Assembly (NCBI GenBank): GCA_960531495.1
Contig: OY482853.1
Location: 21,421,173-21,485,172 of the forward strand
Direction: 5' to 3'
Source of the DNA: Zeus faber
Taxonomy: Eukaryota; Chordata; Actinopteri; Zeiformes; Zeidae
DNA length: 64,000 nucleotides
Position numbers and translations under genes: made by a program. Shown piece after piece: positions 13,701 to 23,828 of this stretch. The notes below the pieces were generated by a model. It did no database searches and was not told the DNA's origin. It was given only the letters and a program-made list of their open reading frames with translations. Within the stretch, counting starts at the first letter, position 1, and each line of letters opens with the position of its first letter.

Positions 13701-16700
13701 TAACACATGCTCATGGACTACAGTTTTTTTTTTTAAGGAAAGAATATTGAGTGTAAAGCAGATTTTGCCTGGTAGGAACCCCTCACTCATTGGAGATGGC
13801 CAATCAGATGGTCCCGCAGCCAATGAGAGAGTAATTATCGCTATCACTGCAGACCTTATCAGATGGCTGTCGGCAAAATGCCACAGCGTCTCAATGGACA
13901 AAATAAACCTGACATGGCACAGCAGGTCCCACACAGTAAACACACGTAGGCCCTTATCACAGCTGTGGCTGCAGGCTACGGCGGCAAAGCCCTTTGTCTT
14001 TTTGTTCCGAGCCGAGCTGAAGAGGGCGGGAGGGGGGGGCTCGGGAACGGCTGCAGCCATTGCACCCAGTGAGAGGCAGTTTACACAAGCACAGCAGCCA
14101 CACAAAAGAAGATGCACGGCTTCCTATGGAGGCAAAGACCGACGCAGAGATTACATCTCCTCATATCTGAGGAGCTGGAAAGGCCACGGTGACAGATTGT
14201 GGGATTTCTTGCATCGGCGGTTCCCTCTCCGTGGGCCCAGACGATTTATATCTGCTCACGGTACGACTGTGCCGGAGCGCGCCGGGGGAATGTTGTTCTT
14301 GCAGTAAAGAAATATAGTAACATAACACTCATTTTTTAAAAAAAAGTCTGTTATTTGGAGGGTGACGGCCTCTATTTCTCAGTCAAAAAACCGGCGTGTA
14401 CACGTTTGTGTGTAGAATGATAAAATGGGAGAAGTGAACGACCCGAAATGAAATACCCGTGTAAATAACCTGCTCCATCAAGTTTGAAAAGAACATTCCG
14501 GCATACTTCACTTTTTATTCCGAGGCGGCGGGCGGCCCAAGAGGCGATATTAAGGTTTTATCCATTTAGGGGGAATAGTGTCATATTTAAGGGTAACCGG
14601 GAATGACTTAACAGCCAGATCGGAGAGGGAGGATTGCTGAAGCGTTGCAGTAAGTACTGGGGAGTCTTATCCAAAGTGGATGTCTCTCGGAGCTTCGCCG
14701 CAGGACTGCGTGCGGCGTCATTAATCACGCAGCTATAACAGCACTGTTTACGCACAGCGGGCCCGGGGTTCTTTTTTTTTTTTTTCCCCCGTGTGACGTC
14801 CGACACCTTCGCAGCGGCGACATCTGCTGGTCGTTGTCTGTAACTGCAGCTTTTCCGTGCGATCCCTTCCACATGAGGTTTTGTTTTTGTTTTTTCTTCG
14901 GCTTTTCCGGAGCCCTCCGCGGCAGACGTCGACGAGGGGAGGTCGGGCCAGTCTACCCCGGGGACGTGGGTGGGAGACGGTGGAAGTCGATAGCGTAGAA
15001 TGTCAAAAGTGAAATCTGGGACCTGGCAAAAAAAAAAAAAAACAACATATGTAGTCCTGCCTGCTGAGGGTAGATTTTGACCGGAATGCAGAGTCGCACC
15101 CCAGGCGCCAGTGTATTGCCAAGTGTCGAGTTATTTCCGTTTATATTCCCTTTCCGTGATAGCGTTAATGATTTATATCTGCTGCGTATAGTTTCTTTAT
15201 GTAATCCAAACGTAAAAAATAGAAAAAAACGATGAAATCAAGCCCCAGACAGAGAGATGATGGAAGACATAAAAAAAAATAATAATACTTTAATGAAAGG
15301 AGACAACAGGTGTCCGACGACAGAAGCTCAACGGGACGGGCGCGATCTTTTCAAGCGCTTTTGTCTCCTCAACCTACTCAGCATTTGCTCTCTAAATTGG
15401 CCGTGGAAAGCCTTCTGGCGTCTCCCCGCGTCGGGGAGGAGTCCGTTCAAAGCGAGTCGAGTTGTCGGAGCCCACCTCTCTGTGTTCTCTGGCGATCCTG
15501 GCACGGCGGGGTTCTGCGGCGGTGCCCAAACTTTGTTGGCAGGCGGCCCGGGAAGCGTCGGGCCGCCTCTTCCGCGTCCTACTCACGGAAACCGTGTCTG
15601 GCGGAGCTGAGCCCACGCAGTGATCCAAACGGGACATCTCTCGTCCAACGGTTGTTGTGTATTTCTTTGACGATAGCAAGTTGGAGCAATGTGACTCGTC
15701 CTAAAACGAGAGTCGTTCCATCAGGCGGGTGCCGCTTGCCCTTATTGTTTTCGGATTTTTTTTTTTTTTTTTTCAATAACGGGGGCTCTGACTGGGCGGA
15801 AAATGTCATCCTAAAATGGCCACCACACAGAAAATATACTCATTCATACAAATTATTTAGCTAATAATTAGTTAATTAGTTATAATAATTAGTAATAGTT
15901 GTTTTCCCCATAAATGAGAATAAGAATTTAAAGAATACATCTTCATTATCAGTGAGGTGGCAGATAGCTTATGCTTGACAGGTACGTCAAACATTACAAA
16001 AGATCAAACTGTCAGTAATAAATACCATAATTGAGCTCACCTGGCGGCTTAAATGATGTCACTTCCTCTTTATGATGTCACTTAAAGTAACAGTTCATTT
16101 GTTTTGGTGGGAAAATAAATTGGGGGGGGGGCAAATAAATTATATTTTAATTAAAAATCATGTTTTTATGTTTCATTAATATGTGCTGTGTGGACATCAA
16201 CAGATTAACGTCTGAAAATAACAAAATTGTGTTAATACATCTTTTATTCTCTAACATTTGCGATGCAACTTGACATTAAAATATACGGTAGTGTTTTAAA
16301 AAGCTCTAGAAAAAAAAAAAATTGTTATTCACTTTGAATAAAATTCTTACACAGGATGTTAATGAATTTTAATTTAATAGTTTTTAGCTTGGCAAACAAG
16401 TTGGCGGATTGTTTTTGACTTGATTAAATGTTGTGGGCCCAAGCGGCACTCCTTCCATGGAATGACTCATGAGCTTTAACCTACGGCTGCCCGGCGCACA
16501 GTGTCTGCACGGCCCCGAGGTCATAGTTCACATACTTTTAAGACGGAAACCCTTCAAACCGAGCGCGATGTCCCACTAACCTATGAACACTGTGGCTGCA
16601 TCACCGCAGGATGACATGACCGACTCCTTGCGGGACTACACCAACCTCCCAGAAGCGGCGCCCCTGCTCACTATTTTGGACATGTCTGCGCGAGCCAAGT

Positions 16701-16792
16701 ACGTGCGCGACGTGGAAGAGATCACATCGGCGGTCGTGGAGCAGTTTGTCGGCGACTTCCTGGCTGAGAAGCTCAAACCGGAGCCGATCTGA
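6002..16792 (+). CDS. NXN: nucleoredoxin, exons 2-8 (5' partial)
   Basis: Coding exons: 6002-6119, 8369-8502, 10183-10283, 10423-10529, 11292-11471, 12098-12222 and 16610-16792. All have GT-AG borders and compatible phases, giving 315 residues to the stop. Exon 1, which encodes the N-terminal thioredoxin-like part, is off the left edge. The product closely follows human nucleoredoxin (KLWNKY, GLEFPWGPKPF, SEESFKQYFSEMPWLAVPY, FLAEKLKPEPI). The redox motif WCPPC spans the exon 3/4 junction, with Trp ending exon 3 and CPPC opening exon 4. A C-terminal thioredoxin-like domain follows (exons 6-8). The family is a cytosolic and nuclear oxidoreductase that binds Dishevelled and restrains Wnt signalling; that role is established knowledge, not visible here. 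The gene converges with MRM3. No disabling change is seen. Confidence 0.95.
6128..6172. repeat. (AC)n microsatellite next to NXN exon 2 donor
   Basis: This AC dinucleotide tract begins about 8 nt after the 5' splice site of NXN exon 2 (GT at 6120). Confidence 0.95.
6205..6340 (-). mobile_element. LINE 3'-end fragment, Rex1-like
   Basis: The segment reads TTTACTTTATTGGATCCCCT, then GAGGGAGAAAT, and grades into A-rich ATACAATAC repeats. This resembles the reverse complement of the 3' end of Rex1/Babar-type LINEs, often seen in fish as 'ACTTTATTGATCCC...GGGGAAAT'. The assignment is from memory of the consensus. It lies in NXN intron 2. Confidence 0.45.
6341..8368 (+). other. NXN: NXN intron 2, non-coding
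   Basis: This gene-free stretch holds an AT-rich part (6341-6640), a CpG-rich patch at about 6730-7150 with several short biased open frames, a (TTCC)n tract near 7477-7496, and a C- and T-rich run into the exon 3 acceptor at 8367-8368. No second gene or RNA gene is seen. Confidence 0.6.
8521..8541 (+). repeat. G-run cluster just inside NXN intron 3
   Basis: Runs of 6, 6 and 5 G separated by TC start 18 nt after the exon 3 donor (GT at 8503). Intronic G-runs near donors are a known class of splicing enhancer; the role here is inferred. Confidence 0.6.
8830..8937. repeat. (TG)n(TGCG)n compound microsatellite
   Basis: The tract is strictly alternating pyrimidine-purine over about 108 bp: TG units, then a TGCG block, then TG again. 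It lies in NXN intron 3. Confidence 0.95.
8938..10182 (+). other. NXN: NXN intron 3, rest, non-coding
   Basis: No exon is seen. The stretch contains a perfect cAMP-response-element palindrome (TGACGTCA, 9111-9118) with a CCAAT box shortly upstream, a CpG-rich patch at about 9780-10060, and a (TC)n tract at about 10130-10159 that extends the polypyrimidine tract of the exon 4 acceptor. Confidence 0.6.
9111..9118. promoter_or_regulatory. perfect CRE palindrome TGACGTCA
   Basis: The 8-bp palindrome matches the full CREB/ATF site, and ACCAATAGG lies about 15 bp upstream. It is inside NXN intron 3, so an internal promoter or enhancer is possible but unsupported beyond the motifs. Confidence 0.35.
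10334..10383. repeat. (CA)n microsatellite in NXN intron 4
   Basis: This interrupted CA tract (CACAGACACA, then pure CA) fills about a third of the 139-bp intron between exons 4 and 5. Confidence 0.9.
12223..16609 (+). other. NXN: NXN intron 7, non-coding
   Basis: This is the largest gene-free stretch of NXN inside the window. It carries long open frames on the + strand (about 12328-13347 and 13402-14307) that match nothing and lack coding character. A moderately structured segment at 13790-13970 looks like a candidate conserved element. A CpG-rich patch lies at 15300-15760, and AT-rich DNA with homopolymers follows from 15840 on. No RNA gene or complete transposon is recognised. Confidence 0.55.
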
Positions 16793-17245
16793 AGAGGAAG
16801 CCCAGTGCATACGAGACTCAAAAAGCTGCATCATCATCAGACCGTGACCTCCTGGTGCACCGCCCTTCGTTTCCCCCGTCTTTCCCCACAGTGTCAGACT
16901 GTTTTAAGAGACAGATCACTTTTTACTGAGATTTTAACTTTTTTGTTGTTTTTTTTTAGACTTCTCCCTCTTTCATGGAGTCCTCTCCTTCTCCTGTGGT
17001 GCCTTGCATTGACTATAGCCCCTACAGTAATATATATATATTTGCTTTTTGGTCTGAAATAGAGCATTCATGCCATTTTTTTATTTTATTTTTTTTTACG
17101 CTGTAGCAGTTCTTAATTCTAGAAGAAAGCAGAGAGTTAACCAATGGACCTAGATATTCAAATGACTCTTTGCTTTCTGAATATCAACAAGAACCGTGTT
17201 ACTGTTGTTTTCTGAGAGAATAAAAATGACTGCAACACTTTCCAG
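16793..17245 (+). other. NXN: NXN 3' UTR (inferred)
   Basis: This segment follows the NXN stop and ends just past an AATAAA hexamer. The extent is inferred from that signal only. Confidence 0.5.
17219..17224 (+). terminator. NXN: polyadenylation signal AATAAA, NXN
   Basis: This canonical hexamer lies 427 nt after the NXN stop codon and is followed by T- and GT-rich sequence. Confidence 0.6.
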
Positions 17246-17411
17246 TTGTAATTTGACATGTATTCACAGTGTAAATGTGCTAAACCTCAGTTGGATGTAG
17301 CTGCCTGCCTCTATGTTTAAACAGTTGACCAGTGCACATAAAGAACACAGTATTTTCTTGAAAGACAACAATCAACTAACATTCAAAGCCTTATGTTTTA
17401 TTGTGTATAAT

Positions 17412-17653
17412 GGGGATGCACAGATACAATACCAAATATTGGGTATCTGGTCCGATACTGTGCTTACCTACTAAGTACTAAAATGGCCCCATACATAAAC
17501 CAATGTGTTTACCCAAAATAAATAAATTACTGAAAACAGTGCACACTTCACAAATAATTGATCTCACCCTTGTGACTGAAAATGTCATTTGTACCAGTAC
17601 AATGTATGAACAAGTACAGAGAGTGAGTACGTTGTACTTATAGGTGCATCCCT
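17412..17653. mobile_element. hAT-like MITE (GGGGATGCAC ends)
   Basis: The left end GGGGATGCACAGATAC and the right end GGTGCATCCCT form an inverted pair. GTGTAT occurs on both flanks, which may be the remains of a target duplication. The ends resemble fish hAT families with 'AGGGATGCACCGATCCGATA' termini. No coding capacity remains. Confidence 0.5.
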
Positions 17654-18796
17654 AGTGTATGTGTGTAAAAGGTAATCGCTGCCCTCTTAAGGTGGTTCTC
17701 ATTTCAGAGGAGAATTTAAAATTTGAGTGACTGTTCTATTTCAAATGATTTTAAATGCACAAAATGTTTGAAAAAGTGAATGTATGTGTTATTCCCACGT
17801 TGTATCTAAACTAATCAACCATTTAAATTCACTGTCGAGTTGAATTTATCAGCATCTGTATCCTCCGCTACACATGGCAAGATATTGTATGTATTAAATA
17901 CACTTTGAAAAGTCGCCGCATATTCCTTGGATACATATTGTCATATTTGAAAAGGGATCCCCAATCACTGGGAAACCAAGCAAACAGCATTTGTAATCTG
18001 GAAATTTTCTCCATGAATTTCGTTGCTTTTAGGCCCGACATGAAATGTATCTAATCCAACTTTCTAGCTATAAAGGAAAGAATCTGTTGTCTGTCCTTTG
18101 ATTATCTCAATTGTTCATCCGATCTACTTCACACTTGGCGAGCAACGACAAGCGAAGCGCCGCTTTCCCAGCCATGTTTACGAAGAGGTTGTGACGAGAT
18201 AAAAGGATTTACAGGCCACATAAACAGTACTGAATCATTGACAGAAGAAACCCGGACTCCACTGATCCTCCCGCATGTCTGCGGGTCATAATTTACAGTC
18301 TGCATAAACAGGACTGAATTACTGATAGAAGAAACCTGGACTCCACTGATCCTGCTGAAGTTCTAATTTGCCTGTGTTTTTCACATTTGGTGCTTCTTTC
18401 TTGCAAAGCGAACCTTACATTTTGTAAAAACTGCCATTAGAATGTCGTGGAAGGTCTTATGATTTTGAACGACTATAAACGAGTAAAAATTTAAAGAAGT
18501 GAATTTGACAGGTTTTGTCACCCTCGTGTGGTTATATAAAGGATTGCAATCACTGCCAAGTGTTGACTGTCTCTTACAATGAACACATGTTGGGAGATAA
18601 CATTTAGAAAGAAGATGCTTTGCGGTAAATGGGTTTCATTCAGATTTATATTTCCCTCAGATTAATGGATCACTTTAAAGAACAATGGGCACATTTGTTT
18701 ACTTGACAGTCAAACACATCTCATACTGGATGGTTCTTTGAAGCTCTGCAGATATAACAGTTAATTATCCTGAGTTGGGGAAAACTGTAGGGAAAG
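17654..18796. other. intergenic space between NXN and MRM3 3' ends
   Basis: This is AT-rich DNA between two convergent genes. It contains an 84-bp-period tandem duplication at 18207-18356 and, near 18100-18150, a segment (CATCCGATCTACTTCACACT) that I recall as a dispersed fish repeat. No gene is seen. Confidence 0.5.
18207..18356. repeat. two-copy tandem repeat, period 84 bp
   Basis: Copy 1 (about 18207-18272) and copy 2 (about 18291-18356) share ATAAACAG(T/G)ACTGAAT and GGACTCCACTGATCCT blocks at an 84-bp offset. Between them is a small perfect hairpin, CCCGCA-TGTC-TGCGGG. Confidence 0.8.
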
Positions 18797-19669
18797 TTAC
18801 TTGCGTTGCCCTCTAACCAGATACTTCCCTTTCCTTTCTGACGTCCCACTTAAGTTTAACATTTGTCTCCTGCCCTCGAACAGAATTATACTTGCCGCCA
18901 TGGCTGAATTTAAACTGTCCACACCGGGAACCAGGGGAACGTACAGTCTTTTACCGGCAGTTTTCTCCGCCAGCTGCACTGACTCCACACTCAGCCCATG
19001 TGTCTCACCACCGATCACGACGGCCGTCGGGTTCTGCGCCCAGATCTCGTGGTAAAGTTTGACATCCACGAACGGAAGTGAAAGTGCGGCATCTTCAGAA
19101 TCGGAGTCTGAGTCACGATCGTACTCCTCGTAGCCCAGGTTTTTATGAACACCTCTCGCGCTGACCCATCCGTAGTCTCTCGCCTTAGAGGGTTTGCTGG
19201 ACGTTTTGGCTTCCGTCTCTTCCATAACGCTCCCAGGACCAGTGAAGTTATCAGCCACATGGACAGTCACCGGTTCAGGCAGATGACTTTCGATGTCACC
19301 CCAGTCCAAGCTGGAGTAGATGGGCAGGCGGAAGTGGGCTCCCATTGCAGCCCGCAACACCTTCGGCTCCCAGGCATCGACGCAGCCTGTGAGAAGAGAA
19401 AATCATTTTGAAAACCACATTTGACAAGAGACTAACTTAGTAGTATCTCACTAAATAATTAAGTGATTTTGTGACCTACCTTTAGTGAGCAAGACATCAT
19501 GGCACCCGGCAGCGGCAGCGGATCGCAATATGGTTCCTAGGTTGCCCGGGTCCCGAATGTTGTCACATATAAGAGACAGTGGCACAGATTGGCCAGTTTG
19601 TGGAAAACTTAACCGTGATGGCTCTGGTCGTGAAAATATAGCTGTAAACAGAAAAAGGGGAAATAAGTG

Positions 19670-19742
<73 letters not shown>

Positions 19743-21134
19743 TAAATGCCTTACCTATCACACCCTGTGGGGCCACAAGATTTGACCAGATCTTGATTTC
19801 CTCAAACTTGACCTTGACCAGAGTCGCCCTCTTGAGCTTGTCGAGGGGAAGCTCACGCAGCCGCTCCACTGTGCTGAAGAAAAGCATCTGGGGGCTGACG
19901 CCGGCCTCCAGCGCGTCGCAGATCAAGCGTTTCCCTTCGAGGAGGATTTTACCCTGGTGCTCCCGAAATGTCCTCGAACGGGCAACACTCACCACCCGCC
20001 TGGCAGCGAGAAGAGGGAAGATGAGTCGTTCACAGCAGCCGCACTCGCTTCAACAATCTTTTTCTTTCTTTTTCCATTTTTTTTTTTTTTTTTAAGTGAC
20101 CAGAACGTGTATTCATGTTACAGACCCTGTCCGCTCACATCCTTTTTCTTCTTTTATCTGACTAGACCTCTTTTCGGGAGGAACTAGGTGTGTACAAGCA
20201 GCTCCATGACTTCTGAGAATGCGTCCAATTAGTCAAAACATCAGAGATACTATACTAACGAACATTTTATAAATAAATAAGGTATTATGTGGTAACTAAT
20301 GTGGATGGCTGAAAAAATATTGAACCTTGCATCATTAACACACTTCATTCTTATGTTTTACTTACTATACTTTAATTTGCTATTTTATTTGCAATATCTT
20401 GCCTCTATTCTTTGCACTGTCTACTGGATTTTAACCACTTTTAAGCTGCAGTTTATCCACTTTGCGTACAATGTTTTGATTTGTTTGTTTGTTGTTCTTT
20501 TAAAACTTTATTAATGTGAAGCAGTTTGAGCCGCATTTCATGTATGAAAGGTGCTTTTTAAGTATAATAACGGGAATACTCATTCTATATTTCATAATAA
20601 GAGCTCCACAACCTTCCAGGAAAACTCTTTTGTTTTCAAGGAGGTTTTGCTCGTTCCACCACGACCGGGAACCGACATTACAACACGCCAGGTGTTCCAG
20701 GGTGCGTGGTTAACCCTCGTATTCAGACGGAGTCATTCGATACAGCGTTGGTGAGGATGGAGGACTTACGCCAGCCGTTTGTCCCCAGGAACGGCCCTCT
20801 CGAAGCGGAGTCCCTCAACCTGGTCCCGGGTGACGGAGGGGTCACCGGGCAGCCGCGGTGCAGGCGGCGGCGCCACGCCGCTCGCCGGAAGCGACCTCCC
20901 GGCGCCTTTCCCGCTGCTAGCGTCAGCCCCAGGCCCGACACAGGTCGGCTCCTTCCGAGGCGGCTGCCGGGGCGTCTTCGCCGTCGTGCCTTCGGGGAAT
21001 AACACCTTGACGGGGTTCCTCCTCAGCCCGCGCACATACCGTTTGGGCTCCACCGTGTAACTGGCGCCTCTCGTTAGCAACGCGCCCCTTTCCCCGGAGA
21101 GCAGGGAAATCACGCTTCCCAGGCGCGCCGCCAT
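18797..21134 (-). CDS. MRM3: mitochondrial rRNA 2'-O-methyltransferase 3
   Basis: Exons on the - strand: 21134-20770, 19999-19755, 19641-19480 and 19386-18797, giving 453 aa (human about 420). The enzyme methylates the 2'-O of a G in the A-loop of mitochondrial 16S rRNA (known role). SpoU/TrmD-fold motifs are visible: motif 1 DNIRDPGNLGTILRSA (about residues 230-245), motif 2 GGETHG (383-388) and motif 3 with SLNSAMAAS (415-423). The N-terminus is Arg-rich and Ala-rich, as expected for a mitochondrial presequence. The acidic insert EEYDRDSDSDSED lies between motifs 1 and 2. Start: the ATG at 21134 opens MAARLG and sits in a YY1-like site; an upstream in-frame GTG at 21170 is less likely. Introns 2 and 3 are only 113 and 93 bp. 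The gene is divergent from GLOD4 and convergent with NXN. Confidence 0.95.
19673..19740. repeat. (AC)n microsatellite filling MRM3 intron 2
   Basis: This AC tract of about 68 bp reads (GT)n on the coding strand of MRM3. It makes up about 60 percent of the 113-bp intron 2 (19642-19754). Confidence 0.95.
20000..20769 (-). other. MRM3: MRM3 intron 1
   Basis: This intron is AT-rich and contains a T homopolymer near 20077-20093 and a dispersed repeat at about 20330-20560. Confidence 0.8.
20330..20560 (+). mobile_element. SINE/LINE tail-like dispersed repeat
   Basis: It ends in GTGAAGCAGTTTGAGCCGC, then ATTTCATGTATGAAAGGTGC. This resembles a common fish repeat tail (TGTAAAGCACTTTGAGCTGCATTT..TGTATGAAAGGTGCTATATAAA). 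The family is uncertain. It lies inside MRM3 intron 1, antisense to the gene. Confidence 0.45.
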
Positions 21135-21137
21135 GTT
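21127..21137 (-). promoter_or_regulatory. YY1-type site over MRM3 start codon
   Basis: On the - strand the sequence is AACATGGCGGC, a close match to the YY1 consensus (AANATGGCGGC). The MRM3 ATG lies inside it. YY1 sites overlapping initiator codons are known in TATA-less housekeeping and mitochondrial genes. Confidence 0.45.
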
Positions 21138-21985
21138 GCTCGTGTTTGTACTAAAACAGCGACCCACCACCGCGCCCTGTCGGTCGGTGGAAGACTGGCG
21201 CGTAGTCCGGCTAGAAGTACATAATAATATTCAAAAATACATTTCAGTGAATGATCAAGATTCGAGAGGTTTATTCGTCACATACATATACATACGTTCA
21301 TAGATATATGCAGTGAAATGCCGTTACAACGCACCGGAGATTATGCACAATAGTTACTAAACAGAACATAATAGCTAACCTAAACAACTATACTATAACC
21401 CAGCTATACTTTTGATGATGTCCTCTATATTTCGTCTATTTATTTATAATAACATTTTTATTTACTTGATGTTCCATTACGTATCTTTTCCCACAACATT
21501 CCACGCTGCTAATTTTCTTTCCTCCAATGTATTTATTTTATTTTTATTTTGAATTCAAATTCCATTGTTCTGAAGTACAATTAATCTCACTTATTTTTAC
21601 AAAGGTGATGTGATAACCATATGACCTTCTCCTATGTGATTGTCATTGTAAATGGAACTTATCGCTATTATTCGCTGCTGACTTTCGACTGACATTGTTT
21701 AATATTTTTATAATGGAAATGTCATCTCGCTCCAGAAAAAAAAAAAGGAAAAGCCTCTATTTATGTTCGCAATCTCCGTTTTCAAATATTTTTTAAAGCT
21801 GGGAAATAACATCGTTCTCAAATTCTACGTTCTTAAAAAATATATATTTTTAATATAGAAATAAAAAATAAAAAGACCCGTAGTGTCTGGCAAATCGATG
21901 CCAGAAACGTCGATGGCCATCCAGGACGTTCAATCGAGCGCAGTGACGCATCCTGCGCAGTTCAATCCGGGGTCGAACCGCTGCA
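21135..21985. promoter_or_regulatory. shared upstream region of MRM3 and GLOD4
   Basis: 851 bp separate the divergent start codons. The MRM3-proximal part is CpG-rich (to about 21210), followed by a dispersed repeat (21252-21360) and AT-rich DNA. The GLOD4-proximal 100 bp turn CpG-rich again. No TATA box in a convincing position was seen. Transcription start sites are unknown, so promoter function is inferred from position only. Confidence 0.45.
21252..21360 (+). mobile_element. dispersed repeat, TTTATTCGTCACATACAT family
   Basis: It shares TTATTCGTCACATACATATA, then ATATGCAGTGAAATG and CAACGCACC, with 25065-25185 in the same orientation. This is typical of a short interspersed element or LINE tail. 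The family is not named. Confidence 0.6.
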
Positions 21986-23766
21986 ATGGCGCTGAGGCGA
22001 GCCTTGCACTTCGTTTTCAAAGTTGGAGACAGGGCTAAAACTGCCCAATTCTTCCGAGATGTTCTTGGCATGAAGGTACATTCCCTCGGCTTCATTATAT
22101 GCTCTGATGTGTCCTCCAGGATTAACTTGACTGCACATTCGGTGAAACGTTGCGGGACCACAATACTGTATGTGACTTCGTCTTCAGCCCCAAACATACG
22201 AACGTGCTTCAGATAAAGGTTGTGCTGGTCTTCATTGTTGTTCTTCATTTTAGATTTTACGGCACGAGGAGTTTGAAGAGGGCTGCAAAGCCACCTGCAA
22301 TGGGTAGCCACACCGATCGTCAGTCTAATGTTGACCTTTGACCTTTGTCTATGGACAGGTTTTAACACCTCTGTGTTGTTGTCGTGCTGATGTCTTAGAC
22401 CCTATGATGGAAAATGGAGCAAGACCATGGTTGGCTTTGGACCAGAGGATGAGCATTTTGTCGCCGAGCTCACATACAATTACGGAGTGGGAGAGTATCA
22501 CCTTGGCAACGATTTCCTGGTAAGTCAGCATTTGTCGTTGAGCAAGACACTGAACCCCCCCCCCCTAACTGCTCTCAATGAGCAGGTGTTTGCCTAACAC
22601 GGTTTCTGCCGCCATCGATGTGTGAATGTGTGTGTGAACGGGTGAATGTGAGTCATGCATTGTAGAGCGCTTTGAGTGGTCGCAAGATGAGAACAGCGCT
22701 ATATCAATTGCAGTCATTTACTCTTTAATTGTCAGGGAGTCACTCTGCAATCAAGCCAAGCTGTGAGCAATGCAAGGCGCCTGGGGTGGCCCCTTACGGA
22801 GGTAGGCGATGGTCTATATCTTGCTGAGGCCCCTGGAGGGTATCGCTTCTACCTGCTGGACAAAGAACAACCACCTCATGGTAATTCTTACCGGCCTTTT
22901 ATCTACCATGTTTTCTGCACTAAATGTACGGTGTGCTACACTTTCATGCAGAAACAAGTGTAATGCGGTTATTTGGATTGCTTCACTACCTTGTGGTTGA
23001 GACACTGGGAACTTTGCAATATGGGGAACTTAAAGCTAGAAAAAACAAAAACGACACTGACCACAAACATTGGTAAATTTAAGTAAAAGGAGAGAGGACT
23101 GACAATGGCTTCTACTTCACGGTCGTTGGTTCTTTTAAACGTACCTGATAAGAAAAACATTGCAAAATACTGCTGTCCTTTTTTTTAATGCCTGCTTAAC
23201 ATGGTTATAATTCCGTTTGTAGAACAAAAACAGGCTGTCGCTTTCACATCGCTATTCTGAAGTAATAGAGGTGCATCAGCAGTATATATCCAACTTATAA
23301 AGATGAAAAATAAAATAATGAAAACATTGCATATTTTCATTATTTTGAGTTGGCTTTCAGAAAAGGATTCATGCCACTCAATTTACCCTAGTGATTTTTT
23401 ATTTTTTATTTTTATTTTTTTTTTGCAAATAATCATTCATATTTTCTGTTGACATTCATGGTCAATGTAGGTAAGCTGTCTGTCAACAATACTCTGAGGT
23501 AGTTCTCAAAATGTGTTTGTGATGAGTTCTCCACCTGTCCAAAGATCCGGTGCAGAAGGTTTGTCTGGCTGTGTCAGATCTCCAGAAATCAACCCACTAC
23601 TGGACCTCTCTTTTGGGGATGAAGGTGATGGAGAGGGACGAGGAGAAGAAAACAGTACTAATCGGATATGGAGACACACAGGTGAGTCAAAAGAATTCCG
23701 ATAACCAGTTTTAACACTTCAACACAAGGGTAAATAAGATGAGATTGTGCAGACAGACAAGTGTTC

Positions 23767-23828
<62 letters not shown>

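Noticed and set aside
13402-14307. 301-codon open frame on +
   Set aside because: Same intron, no recognisable domain, with homopolymer-derived Phe and Lys runs. Considered spurious.
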